Assembly: GCA_037783545.1 (NCBI GenBank)
Contig: JBBELK010000691.1
Span: forward strand, 930,922 to 994,921
Direction of reading: 5' to 3'
Source: Henricia sp. BOLD:AAB3569
Taxonomy: Eukaryota > Echinodermata > Asteroidea > Spinulosida > Echinasteridae
DNA length: 64,000 bases
Shown: positions 11,161 through 22,000 of the stretch, piece by piece
Position numbering within the stretch: the first letter of the stretch is position 1
Layout: each line of letters starts with the position of its first letter
Notes under the pieces: generated by a model
The model's database searches: none
Seen by the model: the letters and a program-made list of their open reading frames with translations, nothing else
What the model was told of the DNA's origin: nothing
Program-made: the position numbers and the translations under genes

Positions 11161-11436
11161 TGGCGGGAGTTGTCATAGCAACTATCACTATGCAGAATTA
11201 ATGTATCATGTTGATATGTTTAAATTAAAAACTGCCAACAAATCATGCATATCATGCAGCTCAATCCATGTATTGGCCTTTGCACTGAAACAACCAAAGA
11301 TTGTAGACTATGGAAGACAAATCTGTGCTAACAACTTATATTTACTGCAGCTTTGTGTATTATTAATCATGAGCAATCAAAAAATGAAGACCGTTTGATT
11401 TAAAATACACCGCAGTGTAGCTGAAATAGAACTACA

Positions 11437-11630
11437 TTTAACCCTTTGAACCCTAAATGTCACATTTGTGACTTCCCCGTGAACAAGGAATAACACGATG
11501 AGCCCCTATTGTGACTTTTGAGTGACATCTTCATAACCGGTTGACAAAAGAGGACCTTAAGCCAATCAGAATGGCTGTTACAGCAGGGTCATGGTGTCAT
11601 TGCGCATAAATAATTTAGGGTAGGTTTGAC
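11437..11630. repeat. MITE 'CTTTGAACCCTAAATG' family, decayed copy
   Basis: Starts CCCTTTGAACCCTAAATGTC and shares GACTTCCCCGTGAACAAGGA and CTTCATAACCGGTTGACAAA with the intact copy at 56327-56468. The right end (ATAAATAATTTAGGGT) is partly preserved. It falls in the presumed ORP9 3' UTR. Confidence 0.7.
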
Positions 11631-11842
11631 TTGGTCTAAGACTGGTTAAGACTATCAAATGGAAAAGTGGTTGTTCTGTAATACCAGACTTCCTTGGCAT
11701 CCTGTTCACCACTTGCACGAAACCGCCGCATTGGCAAGACTCCCTCGCGTCGTTACCACGTCGGTTGCTGTGACGTTGACTTTTGTCCATTCTAAAACAT
11801 GACGTATGCTAGGAAAGCCTCGTTTTGAACGCGACTATGGTA

Positions 11843-11848
11843 AATAAA
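11843..11848 (+). promoter_or_regulatory. Candidate poly(A) signal for the ORP9 gene
   Basis: AATAAA lies 683 bases after the ORP9 stop. A weaker ATTAAA occurs near 11225. A MITE copy lies between stop and signal, so either site could be used. Confidence 0.3.
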
Positions 11849-11933
11849 ATGGCCTTTAGCGTATAATCCAGAAGAATAACTTTCCAATCTTTATAATGGC
11901 CATTTCTTTAGCGCATTTCACATATGGGTCATT

Positions 11934-12359
11934 CCCAAAATTAGGGGTCCAAAATTGTTGGTGTCCCAGTTACGTACGACACTCTCTGCTTCAAAAATCA
12001 CCCCTCCTGATCACAAATTCTCAGTAATGGACTGTGGCCTGTGATCATAGGGGGGCAGCATAATTCTCCGATTCCTGAAAAATATTTAAAACAAAAGACC
12101 ATAAAAGCTTATAATTTGTTCCATGGTATTGAATAGGAGTTTGGTGTCCCGGGTTACCTACGCCAATGAAAATTGGCTGTAGAATGAGTTTGCATTAACC
12201 TTGGTGCCATATTTACACACAGACATTAAATTTAAGTGGCATTTGTTAAAATTAAAATAATTATTATCTACTGGGAAACCACTTTCAATCACTAAAAACA
12301 CTTGGAAATCTTAAAAAGCATGTCACACTTTTGGACCCCTAATTTTGGGAATGACCCAT
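11934..12359. repeat. MITE 'ATGGGTCATTCCC' family, intact copy
   Basis: Terminal inverted repeats ATGGGTCATTCCCAAAATTA and TAATTTTGGGAATGACCCAT of about 27 bases. It is the uninterrupted version of 7087-7735. Confidence 0.88.
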
Positions 12360-12389
12360 ATGGCCAAGCCAGATACGGGTTTATCACTT

Positions 12390-12545
12390 CTCTTTGCGAA
12401 TAAATGCTCTGGGGTCTTTTAGGTTCATTACACAAAACACTGGACCTATGGCTTTACATTCCACCCAAAGGAAGAAGCAATCAGTGTTAAGTTCCTTGAT
12501 TGAGGACAAAAGTACCTCGGGTGGTTTTTGATTTGGGTTCATTGA
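12390..12545 (-). mobile_element. Decayed SINE fragment
   Basis: Related to 9400-9775 through CACTGGACCTATGGCTTTAC and TCTTTTAGGTTCATTACACA; the tRNA head is degraded to CCACCCGAGGTACTTTTG on the minus strand. Confidence 0.6.
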
Positions 12546-12592
12546 GAAGCATGATATATCGTAAATTCCTTGTCAGAACTAGAAGTAGTTCT

Positions 12593-12962
12593 GGGGCGGT
12601 ATTCACAAAACGACTTAAGTCGTGAAATTTAAGCGCCCCGCTTAAATTCTAGACTTAAGTCAAATCATAAAGTTAAGTGGTATTCACAGCGCGTTTTCTT
12701 TTAGTGGCCCGCTTATTTTTTAGACTTAAACTTAAGTGTGGTCTGACCTGTCTTAAGTGCATTTAACGCTGGGTCAACCGTCTGCAATAACAATTTAGAC
12801 ATTGGGAGATTACAACAGATTTCAATTTTTATTCTTACTGACCTTAAAAAGCCTTCGTTCGCCACTGACCATTGACTACCGCATAGCACAACGTACGTCG
12901 TCTACTTGTGGTACGTGCACGCGTATGTGTGCACGACACGCGCGTAATGTGAATACCGCCCC
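12593..12962. repeat. MITE with GGGGCGGTATTCACA ends
   Basis: GGGGCGGTATTCACAAAACG at the left; GTGAATACCGCCCC at the right. The interior has several CTTAAGT half-palindromes and a CpG-rich CGTACGTCGTC stretch. Confidence 0.75.
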
Positions 12963-13067
12963 TGAGATATACTGAGGAGCCTTGCTGTTCAGAACTTTGT
13001 GAGCATCAGTTTGAAGATAATTCGTTGTGAGAACGGAAGCTAATCGTGATGCAGTTCTAGAATTCAA
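12963..13067 (-). pseudogene. LINE reverse transcriptase 3' fragment
   Basis: The minus strand encodes NSRTASRLASVLTTNYLQTD and HKVLNSKAPQYI. This resembles the HKALNNKAPYYI block of the LINE fragment at 48160-48548, the region near the C-terminus of CR1/L2-type RT proteins. No complete frame remains. Confidence 0.5.
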
Positions 13068-13086
13068 GTGATATGACAGGAATTTC

Positions 13087-13536
13087 TTGATAATGTCTCG
13101 ATGTACGCTGCAGCGTTATGGACATTGTATTGGTGCCGTTTTGTATTTTGAGGCAAGCAGCTTGACTGATAAGAGTGTAAAATTGTCAATTTCAGCTTTT
13201 CTCTCAAAAAACAGCCAGTTTACATTTCCTTTCAAGATAAAATTGCCACAGGGTGATATCACCGAATGTAAGTTGTACATATATTTCATTCCAAGTAATG
13301 GTTGTCGCAGATTCTGTAACCACGTTCATCAAAACATTTGGTTTTACATTGGCAATCCAGATCATTTTTTTGAAAAAAATAGTTGGTGTGTCATTCCAGA
13401 AGATTATATTGAATGGGAGAACATAAGAAGCAATTTCTGTCTAATTAGTTATGGGTGTTATTCAAGAATAATTGCAAAGTGGTCACCAATTTCGAGACCC
13501 TACTCTAACAGCAGAAATGTACTGGTAAAAACATAA
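13087..13536 (+). CDS. Unidentified 149-codon ORF
   Basis: An uninterrupted ORF with protein-like composition: mixed hydrophobic stretches, about seven Cys, and motifs such as FPFKIKLPQGDITECKLYIY and WCVIPEDYIEWENIRSNF. I do not recognise the family. No signal peptide, membrane segment or zinc motif is clear. It begins 20 bases after a LINE fragment and is followed by AT-rich DNA, so it could be a single-exon gene, one exon of a gene, or part of a mobile element. No nearby promoter can be assigned. Confidence 0.3.
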   Translation: MIMSRCTLQRYGHCIGAVLYFEASSLTDKSVKLSISAFLSKNSQFTFPFKIKLPQGDITECKLYIYFIPSNGCRRFCNHVHQNIWFYIGNPDHFFEKNSWCVIPEDYIEWENIRSNFCLISYGCYSRIIAKWSPISRPYSNSRNVLVKT

Positions 13537-13723
13537 TATGAAAACGCTGATTATCATGTAAACTGCAAGTATATGTAAATTATGGCAGATTTTATAAACA
13601 TGTACATAGAAATAGAGGGGCATTAAATTGCAGTTTATACACGAATGCACTGAGGTTTATTATTTTTCTTCCCGGACCAATAGATCCTTTGCACCGGTGG
13701 CCATGTCTGTGACAGGTATTGTT

Positions 13724-13870
13724 ATTTAAAGGCCCAGTGTATCATTTGCAATGACCCCAAATAGTAATCGACGAGTTTACAGGGGAAAAGTTCTGAAAGT
13801 AAAGATTGAATTATAATGGTTTTTTCGCAGAATCGCTCAAAAACAGATCATCTACAGGGCCTTTAAATGA
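13724..13870. repeat. Short derivative of the AAGGCCC MITE
   Basis: TTTAAAGGCCCAGTGTATCA at the left and AGGGCCTTTAAATGATAC at the right, with TTAA at both edges. An internal deletion form of the 51019-51390 family. Confidence 0.7.
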
Positions 13871-14226
13871 TACAGCCATGCATAGTTATAAAATGACTAC
13901 CCAGAATATATACAAAATTCCTTTGACTAATCGATTTCCTCCTTCCCTCCCCCCAAAAAGGTATACCCAGCACGATTTGGGCCTAAGGACTCCCCCTATG
14001 ACTCGACACACTCTTCCCTTTTGTTAACACACCAAATTCCTTGAATGTTTGAGACACGATGGTAGGGGTGGGGTACCCTCGGCCCCAGATCGTGCTGCAT
14101 ATGAAAAATAGTACAAACTATCGCATAGATAAGAAAATGATACAGTACTTTAGCAGCATTAGTAAACATTTTACCACAATATTTTTAGAATACATTTTTG
14201 AAATAAAAAAAAAGCCCATGCATAAT

Positions 14227-14684
14227 GTGAATCTCTTTTGTGTATGTGTGGTTCTGAACCACACATATAAGTCTGTTTTCAATACTGGAGAGACTTTTTC
14301 ACCAGGATCATAACTCTGTGCAAAGCCAGTTATCTTCTCTCAAAACAAAAGAAATATCTTCAGACAGATCTAAGGAGATAACTTAAGCAACAAATAGTGC
14401 AACAACATACCTTTCTGAAAACCCTGTGTACAAATTTCCTATTTAACGTATGTAACATACTTTGTGACATTTGTTGGTGTCCTGGTTACACACGGTATAT
14501 TGGAAATTTGCACACAGGGCTTTCAGGAAGGTATGTTGTGGCACTATTCGTTGCAGTTCTTGAGCTGAAGTTATCTACTTAGATCTATCTTAGGATATTT
14601 CTTTTGAGAGATATAATCCTGGAGGAAAAGGTCTCTCCGGTATTGAAAACAGACACATATACAAAAGAAATTCACATGCCTGCT
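14227..14684. repeat. Foldback element with long imperfect inverted repeats
   Basis: GTGAATCTCTTTTGTGTATG ... GTCTGTTTTCAATACTGGAG at the left matches the inverted right end (CTCTCCGGTATTGAAAACAG ... AAAGAAATTCAC). An inner pair (CCCTGTGTACAAATTTCC / GGAAATTTGCACACAGGG) extends the palindrome. A detached end is at 53807-53840. Confidence 0.8.
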
Positions 14685-14984
14685 ACCATAAACTTGTTGA
14701 TTTCCACAATGCATAGCCTTAAGTCTTACCTAGTTAAGAGTACACTAAGTTATATATTTCAGAATATTTGGAAGCATTGCGACAATCATTTGTTAGATAT
14801 TTAAGTACAAAGCATGCATTTCATGCAAAACAAATAACATAATTTACAAGTTGAGAAAAAATTGTGACTTAAAGTCTACAATAGGAAGAATACATTTAAG
14901 TACATGCACTATTGCATCTGTTTTTAAAACCATATTTCTTTTATAATTTCTGCGTGCTTTTGATTGTTCATCCAGCAGAAAACA

Positions 14985-15130
14985 CCAATAGAGCATTTGC
15001 ACGGTGGCCATGACAGGAGGCAGACACATTGTCACAGTGTGTCATGCATGAGTAGGTGCTTTGTGGTTCTATTGTTACATCATTTAAATAAGAAAACCTG
15101 TCATGGCTGCTGGTGCAGAAGCTCTATTTT
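14985..15130. repeat. MITE, 'ATAGAGC..TTTGCACGG' family, copy 2
   Basis: Same ends and core (CATGCATGAGTAGGTGCTTT, CATCATTTAAATAAGAAAAC) as 1706-1851. Confidence 0.85.
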
Positions 15131-15134
15131 GATA

Positions 15135-15388
15135 TATGGGTCTTTCTATAAATTAGGGGTCCAATGTTGGTGTCCCCGTTACATTTTACATCTAGTTTTT
15201 GTAAATTCAGGACACATTCTTTAAATACTTTCCATCTCAAAGAGTGAGTACATAAAGTACAATTCATACAAAATGGTTAAAAGGCCATTTTAATGATTTT
15301 TGTACGAAAAATAACACATATCAGGTGTAACGGGGGACACCAAATGTCACACTTTTGGACCCCTAATTTATAGAAAGACCCATATGGA
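15135..15388. repeat. MITE with TATAAATTAGGGGTCC ends
   Basis: ATATGGGTCTTTCTATAAAT...AGGGGTCC and its inverted complement. The interior GTGTCCCCGTTACATTTTAC and ACATTCTTTAAATACTTTCC recurs at 19400-19770 (nested-insertion copy) and 58265-58522. Confidence 0.85.
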
Positions 15389-16054
15389 AGTGAATATTTC
15401 ACAAAATCATACAGTAAAATGCATTGGCGCTCTAAAAACGTTTTTACCTTAACTTAACAAATCATGGATAAATTACCTTAACTATGATAAAGTTCCCATT
15501 TTACTTAAACTGGTATGCCATCAAATCAAGTGTTCCGCTTTTGTCTGACAGCTGCATGCGAATTCACAATCTCTTTGTCGGTTATGATGTAGCCAGCCAT
15601 TATTGACTTGTGTGTAATTTTCAGCCAACCTCATTGACCAGTTGATGCCGGAGGACAATTAAACACGCCAAGATTTCCGCATTGGTGTAGCGGTGGAGAA
15701 GTTTACCTGTGGGGAAATTTACTTGTTACTGCTTTTGATGTCTACACTCGCAGTAATTTACGAGGGAAATGGGCAAAACAGTTTATAACAAAGCGGCATT
15801 GTGGTGTACAATGACAGTGCATCGACATAACAATATTTTACCAATGAGTTCAGTTGTTTTCATTCCTCAATGCTTTAACTAAAAATTAACCCACGCCTAC
15901 GAACAGCAATGTTTAAAATAATCCCGGCGTTAACTGGTTCATAGTATGAATTGATTTGTCTGCATTTATCTCTCAAAATGCCCCAGGGTTGTTTGAGTGT
16001 CTTTAATTTGTTGGGTTAAGTTGACAGTTTTGAATCCTCATCAGTGACAAACCG

Positions 16055-16060
16055 TTTATT
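16055..16060 (-). promoter_or_regulatory. Candidate poly(A) signal for the minus-strand DOMON-b561 gene
   Basis: TTTATT on the plus strand reads AATAAA on the minus strand, 37 bases past the stop codon at 16097. This implies a short 3' UTR. Confidence 0.45.
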
Positions 16061-16096
16061 CCGAGCACCTTGTCACGTCTTGAACGTCTTGTAAGT

Positions 16097-19000
16097 TTAA
16101 TTTTCAGCGATGATGAAGCTGATGACAAAAAATGCCACAACTATGACGATGCCAAGAATGTAGATTATCAGCAGAAGCATCTTGACTAATGAGCCCTGCA
16201 TGCAGAGGGTGAAGAAAGGAAGAAATAGGAGGACAAAATAAAAAATCAGTTTTACGATAAAATAATGTTTGTCAGAAATTACAGCAGTACACACAAAATA
16301 ATGACCATTTACAATGGGATGGTGCTGGAAACAAAGTTAAATTGTGTCAGGAGCATGCAATGCAATAATATGTAGCTTTAAGACATGCAGAGAGAAATAT
16401 TCTGAAAAGGAAAAAGCATTTTTGTGTTGTCTATTTCATGCAAACCCTGTTAATTTCCCTCTGAATGTAGATGTTACATGTATATAAAGATTATGTAGTT
16501 TATTGTTCTGATGCCAATTTTTGCCACACTGACAGTTTGTGAAAAGCAAAGTGCATTCCTCTACAGACCGTATCGAATAGGGGGCACCTTTTGTTACTTA
16601 AACTGTTCAAAAATGTAAGCACAATATGTGCAACCATGCATGTCCTCAAGGAACAAAGGAAGAAAGAAACTGCCCTACAAAATAGCGGCTATTTGATACG
16701 ATCTATAAAGCATACATGTTTGTAGTGTTAAAACAGTTGTGCATATTCGTGGGATGTTGGAAGAGTGGAAATTTCATGCAAATTAGCCTGGGACGATTTG
16801 TTTGCAACCATTTATGAGAAACTTATTTCTGACACGATGCATGTACACATTTCTTTGCTCAAACTATGACTGGTATCGTTGACCAAAAGTCAGTGTAAAA
16901 AAAACCAACAAACATGGCTATGGTCGCAGAAACTTGACCAATGTTGTGTAAAATGTTAGTAAAACAATATGGCTGCTTTCGTATTAATAAATATAGTGAA
17001 TGCCACTCTTTAAAAAAAATCACAAAAATGATACAGAAGGTTGCAAACAAAAACTAGACATAACACAATATTATTTGAATGGACCAATTGATCAGAATGC
17101 CAAAATAACAATAAAATTACTGCATATGCATGAGACAGAAAAATAAAGCAATATCAGACCAATCAAACGCAGGAATACTATCAAGTGTACTGCATATGCA
17201 TGAGAGAAATAATATTTGAATGGACCAATCAGAATGCCAAAATAACAATAAAATTACTGCATATGCATGAGACAGAAAAATAATACAATATCAGACCAAT
17301 CAAACGCAGGAATACTATCAAGTGTACTGCATATGCATAAGAGAAACAAAAAGGGATGAGGTGACAACATGAGGCCAGTAAGGAGCAAGTTTGGGTGGGT
17401 GACTATAGTGACTAGAGTCCTTCGAACAATGGGTGATTTCCATTGTTCAAGGGACTCTCTAATCGACCATGTTTGGGGAGAGTCCCTTGAACAATGGGTG
17501 ATTTCCATTGTTCAAGGGACTCTCTAGTCAACTATATTTGGCAAGAGTCCCTTGAACAATGGGTAATTTCAACTATAGTTTGTCACTCAAGCTTGCCCAA
17601 GGATGTTTAAAAATGTTGAGATTAAATGCCCCGACCTCTTCTGTAACTTGGGATAAACAAGGACCATCAACCATCGTTTGATCCTGTATGCGAGAAATTT
17701 GTAAACAAAAAACAAGATCAAACACATCGGAATTTGAAGAAAATCTTTGATTGGGAAGTGTAAGTATTTCACTTGGTTTATTTCTGAAAAAATAAAGGAA
17801 ATCTTAATACATTTATCTTCAATTTGGGCGTTTCACAATACACCATTCATTTTGTTTGGCCTAAGGGCTCTGCATCATGCAGTTATTTGCTTGTAAACAT
17901 TAAGAAAGCTGATGAAGTACAGGTAGTCTTGGTTTGTTAATAGACCACTAAAGCGTGACATCAGTTGCCAGGGTATCTGGGTATAAACATTCGCTGGTAA
18001 TCTGAAACGTCTATTGCTAAAGCGCAGGGAAACAGTTCACTGGTTTTAGTGTAGACCCAGTAACCTTGGCAATGCAAAAAGGGAGACGTTTTTACTTTTG
18101 TACGCTATAGAAGAAGAAGAAAGAAAAATACATTTGTCAGTGCCAAAATAGCAGGTTGGAACGCCTATCGCATGAAGGCAGCAACCAACTGCAGTTGAGA
18201 TATGCTGACACATGTTGGTTCACGCAGTCAAGCACATCCATGTACCACCAAACAGTTCCAACTTCATGTTGGACAATTGCAACAAATGTTGGCTCGTCTA
18301 GACGGGCCTAAACCTAGGAGAAGACAAGGCAACTTACGGATGAATCGGGGTCGGTACCCAGGAGATTCTTGGTGGTGTCGCCTAAAGGCCCACCGCCATG
18401 GACTGAATTCAGAGGCATATCATTGCTCCGCCCTGCAATTGACAGTGAAGGAAGTCTTGTTAAGTTAAAGCTCGAAGGAATAAGCACAAATGTTTGAGGT
18501 AAGCAGGATTTATTCTAGTTATCAGAGTTCAACTTATCAAAACTTCACCGTATAGACCAGAGACAATTTCATAGCATTGAGGAGGCTCCAGCCCTTTCAT
18601 GGAGACCGTAACCTTCAGCACTGATAACATTTTGTTGTGAGGCAGAAGTAAGTAAGTATACTTTATTTCAAGAATTATATAATATTAGACATCCAATATT
18701 ATTATTGTTGTATAAAATGAAGCTTTGTTTTGAAAGATTTCCGTGAGATTTTTGTCTGTTTGGCGTTGAAAAGTCAGTTTTCAAATGCATGCGCTTTTGT
18801 TACTGTTGTACAGTATTTGTTGTTACTGTACTCTGGTGCGCGTTGCACACGCACGCAATCCATTCCCTCGATCCATGACACGCGTGTGTTTGTGGTGCGC
18901 CCAACGTGCACGCACATCGAATATGGGCTCTGTGCTGCACAGAAACGCACGGTGTCCGCAAAAGCTTCATTTTATTTAATAATCATAATTTCTTCCGAAT

Positions 19001-22000
19001 TTTACAGCATTGGTACAAACATATCTTTAATGGCATGATGTGCTTTAGACTTGGCCACTCTCTTCGTCGACCGAAAAGTGACCGTGTTGCGTACGTTGCA
19101 CAACATGTCGGCAATAATTACTGGCAAGCCTATAGCGCCTACACCATTTTCAAAAGTTGTGCAAGCTACGCACTTTTACGTGAATTCGGCTGCATATCAC
19201 TTGACTATCTTTTACCTTGACTTTCCGTCATGCACCGCTGGATCTCAAACAGAATCCATAAGACACAATGAAAAGCCACAAAGGTGATCATAATGAAGAA
19301 GACGTAACGTGGAAGATTCGTCAGCAATGATTCCTGGTAGCCGATACCAAGGAAGATGGTTGCCACTGTAAGAAAACAAAATAAACCATTTTATACTCAC
19401 ATGTGGGTCTTTCTATAAATTAGGGGTCCATTTTTGGGGTCACCTGGGGCCAATTTCATAGAGCTGCTTAAGCATGAAAAATTGCTTAAGCATGAAAAAC
19501 GTTGCTTGATAAAGTGAGGTTACCAGCAAAATGTTCATGTGATTGTCATGGTAATGAAACAGTCCTGTAACACTGGTCATACCACAATTGCTATCACATG
19601 AAAATTTTGCTGGTTACCTTACTTTATCAAGCAAGGTTTTTCATGCTTAAGCAATTTTTCATGCTTAATCAGCTCTATGAAATTGGCCCCTGTTACAGCC
19701 GACATCTCGTTTTTGTAAATTCTGGTCACATTCTTTAAATACTTTCCATCTCAAACTGTACAATGTTGACATTTCATGGCAGTGCCAAAACAAAGTTGAT
19801 TAAGTGTTGGTAAGCTTAAACTGTTAAAAAAATTAATGATTGATTAATGACGTTTCGGTCGCATACGGTTAGGCAAAACGACGACTATTAGTGAATTTTA
19901 CGTCATCGATTTGTGCGTACTTGTGGCGTTTACACAAATATCCCAATTGTTGTTTTGTTGTTTACACTGATAGCAACGCCTCTATACACCTTAGTGAGAA
20001 ACGGACAGCGAAAGATAACGATTTTGAGGTTTGGCTAATCGTAGTTGTAATCACTAACCGTGCACACCGAAACCTCACTATTGTTGCTTATACTTACATC
20101 CAATAAGATGGGCTGATATGCCAACTCCCCAGTGAACCCAGTTGAAAATGGGCCGTCTGAAAATACATCAAACAAATTCAGTGAATATCAGATTTTAACA
20201 ATGTGTTGTGGCATGAATTGTTTTTGTGTGTATTTGGTTCTTGGATCTTTTAGATTGCCTTGTTATAACAGAAACCTTGTACTATCAGGAATGAAAACAA
20301 TGAAGCACAAGGAATTGTGACCTAAACTTTTGTTGTTATAAGCAGAATGTTGTATTAACAGTGCTTTTATTATCAAGACTCCACTGTAATTTCTAAGGAT
20401 TTTTTTTAATAAAGAAACAATTTCTTACTTGGAAGCTCCGGGATGAGGCCTGAGGACGGCCATGATTGGATTAACGATGGCCAGAATTATCACGATGATC
20501 CCAAAGATGGCATGAAGAACTCTTATGGTATTCTAAAAACAAAGCAGGGGAAAAAAATGGGCTTGATCTTTATGGGCTTGATCTTTATCAAATGCTTTTT
20601 TGAAACTTTCAACATTTGCATTTTTCACATTTCAATTCCTCTTCTTCAAAAACATTAGTTAAAATGTTTTAGTCTGTCAAATTACCATCCTGTTCATATG
20701 GAAAAGGGGAAAAATAAAAAAAAATATTTTGAGCATAAAGAAAAGCCAAAGCAAAAATGCACATTAAAAAATGCAAAATGTCCGTAATGAAACTTACCCC
20801 CGGCCCTGTTTCCACAAAGCCTTCAACGTGAATAACTATCAGGACTGTAGCAGCAATGGAACATCCGACACAGGTAACCATACAGGCACGGTGGAGCTGG
20901 GGAGGAGAGTTCAAGTTGGATACATAAAGATTAGTTTCAGATATACAAATAAATGGTACTACAAAATCAAAAACAGAATTAAGTAACGACAAAGACATGC
21001 TAAAGCGCATACACTAATCATCATTAGTTAAGGAAAGACACACAAATCTAACCTCCGGTACTGGTGTTTTTTGTTGCGGTACCGCCTGCACAGTACCAGC
21101 GGTTAGATTTGTGTGTCTTCCCTAACTCCTGTAAAGTGGACAGCAATTTTCTTCTTTATTCCCCAGGAGCGGGAGACTTAATATCTAGTCCTGGGGCTGA
21201 TTTCACTAACGCTTACGATGATCGCTGATGCCCAAATCCATCGCAACTTACCATACAGTGGAATTGAAGATAACGATCGTTTGTAGTCTTACGATGATCG
21301 CAAAGCGTTAGTGAAATCGGCCCCTGGCTTTGTATGTCTCTGGGGCAGGAGACTTAATGACTAGAGTTTATTTTAAGTTGTTAATCAATTTTATTTTCCA
21401 AGTCACAAGTCAATATCTTCAGAATCGAGTCTCAAGACAAAAACAAAAACACTTCTAAAATCAGGTTTACTCACCGTGAACCAGACTTTTTTACCGAAGA
21501 GTGTTGAGGAAGGCCACATGGGTTTGAAGTAACGAGCCATTGTGATACCAATGCTTGCAAAACCCACCCAGGCAATCACCATCAGAGAAGCTGGAATATG
21601 ATCAGAAAAATCGTTGGGAGAAAAGCTTTAAAGAATTACCCCAGGCGATGACAAATACCCATGTACATGTATGTGTTGTCAGGAAAACTGGCAATGGGAG
21701 AAATATGAGGCAGCTATTTCACAAGATCAGATAGTTTATTTATTCTCACCAACAGGGGACCTGGGGGTGCACATGCCCCCGCCCCCTAAAAGTGTCACAC
21801 TCTCCCTTGCGCCCCCTTCCCCAATAGGGTTTGAAAATCTATATGTGTAAGCTGTGCCCCACTCTAAAATGCTTTACCACCTCTTTGCCCCCCACTTAGA
21901 AAAGTCTGGCTATGCCGCTGCTCATTGGCTTAAAGCCTGCCATGTGACCAGTTTTGAATATGTAAATCTACTGTCCTCTCTGTAGTTAAGAATCTGACAT

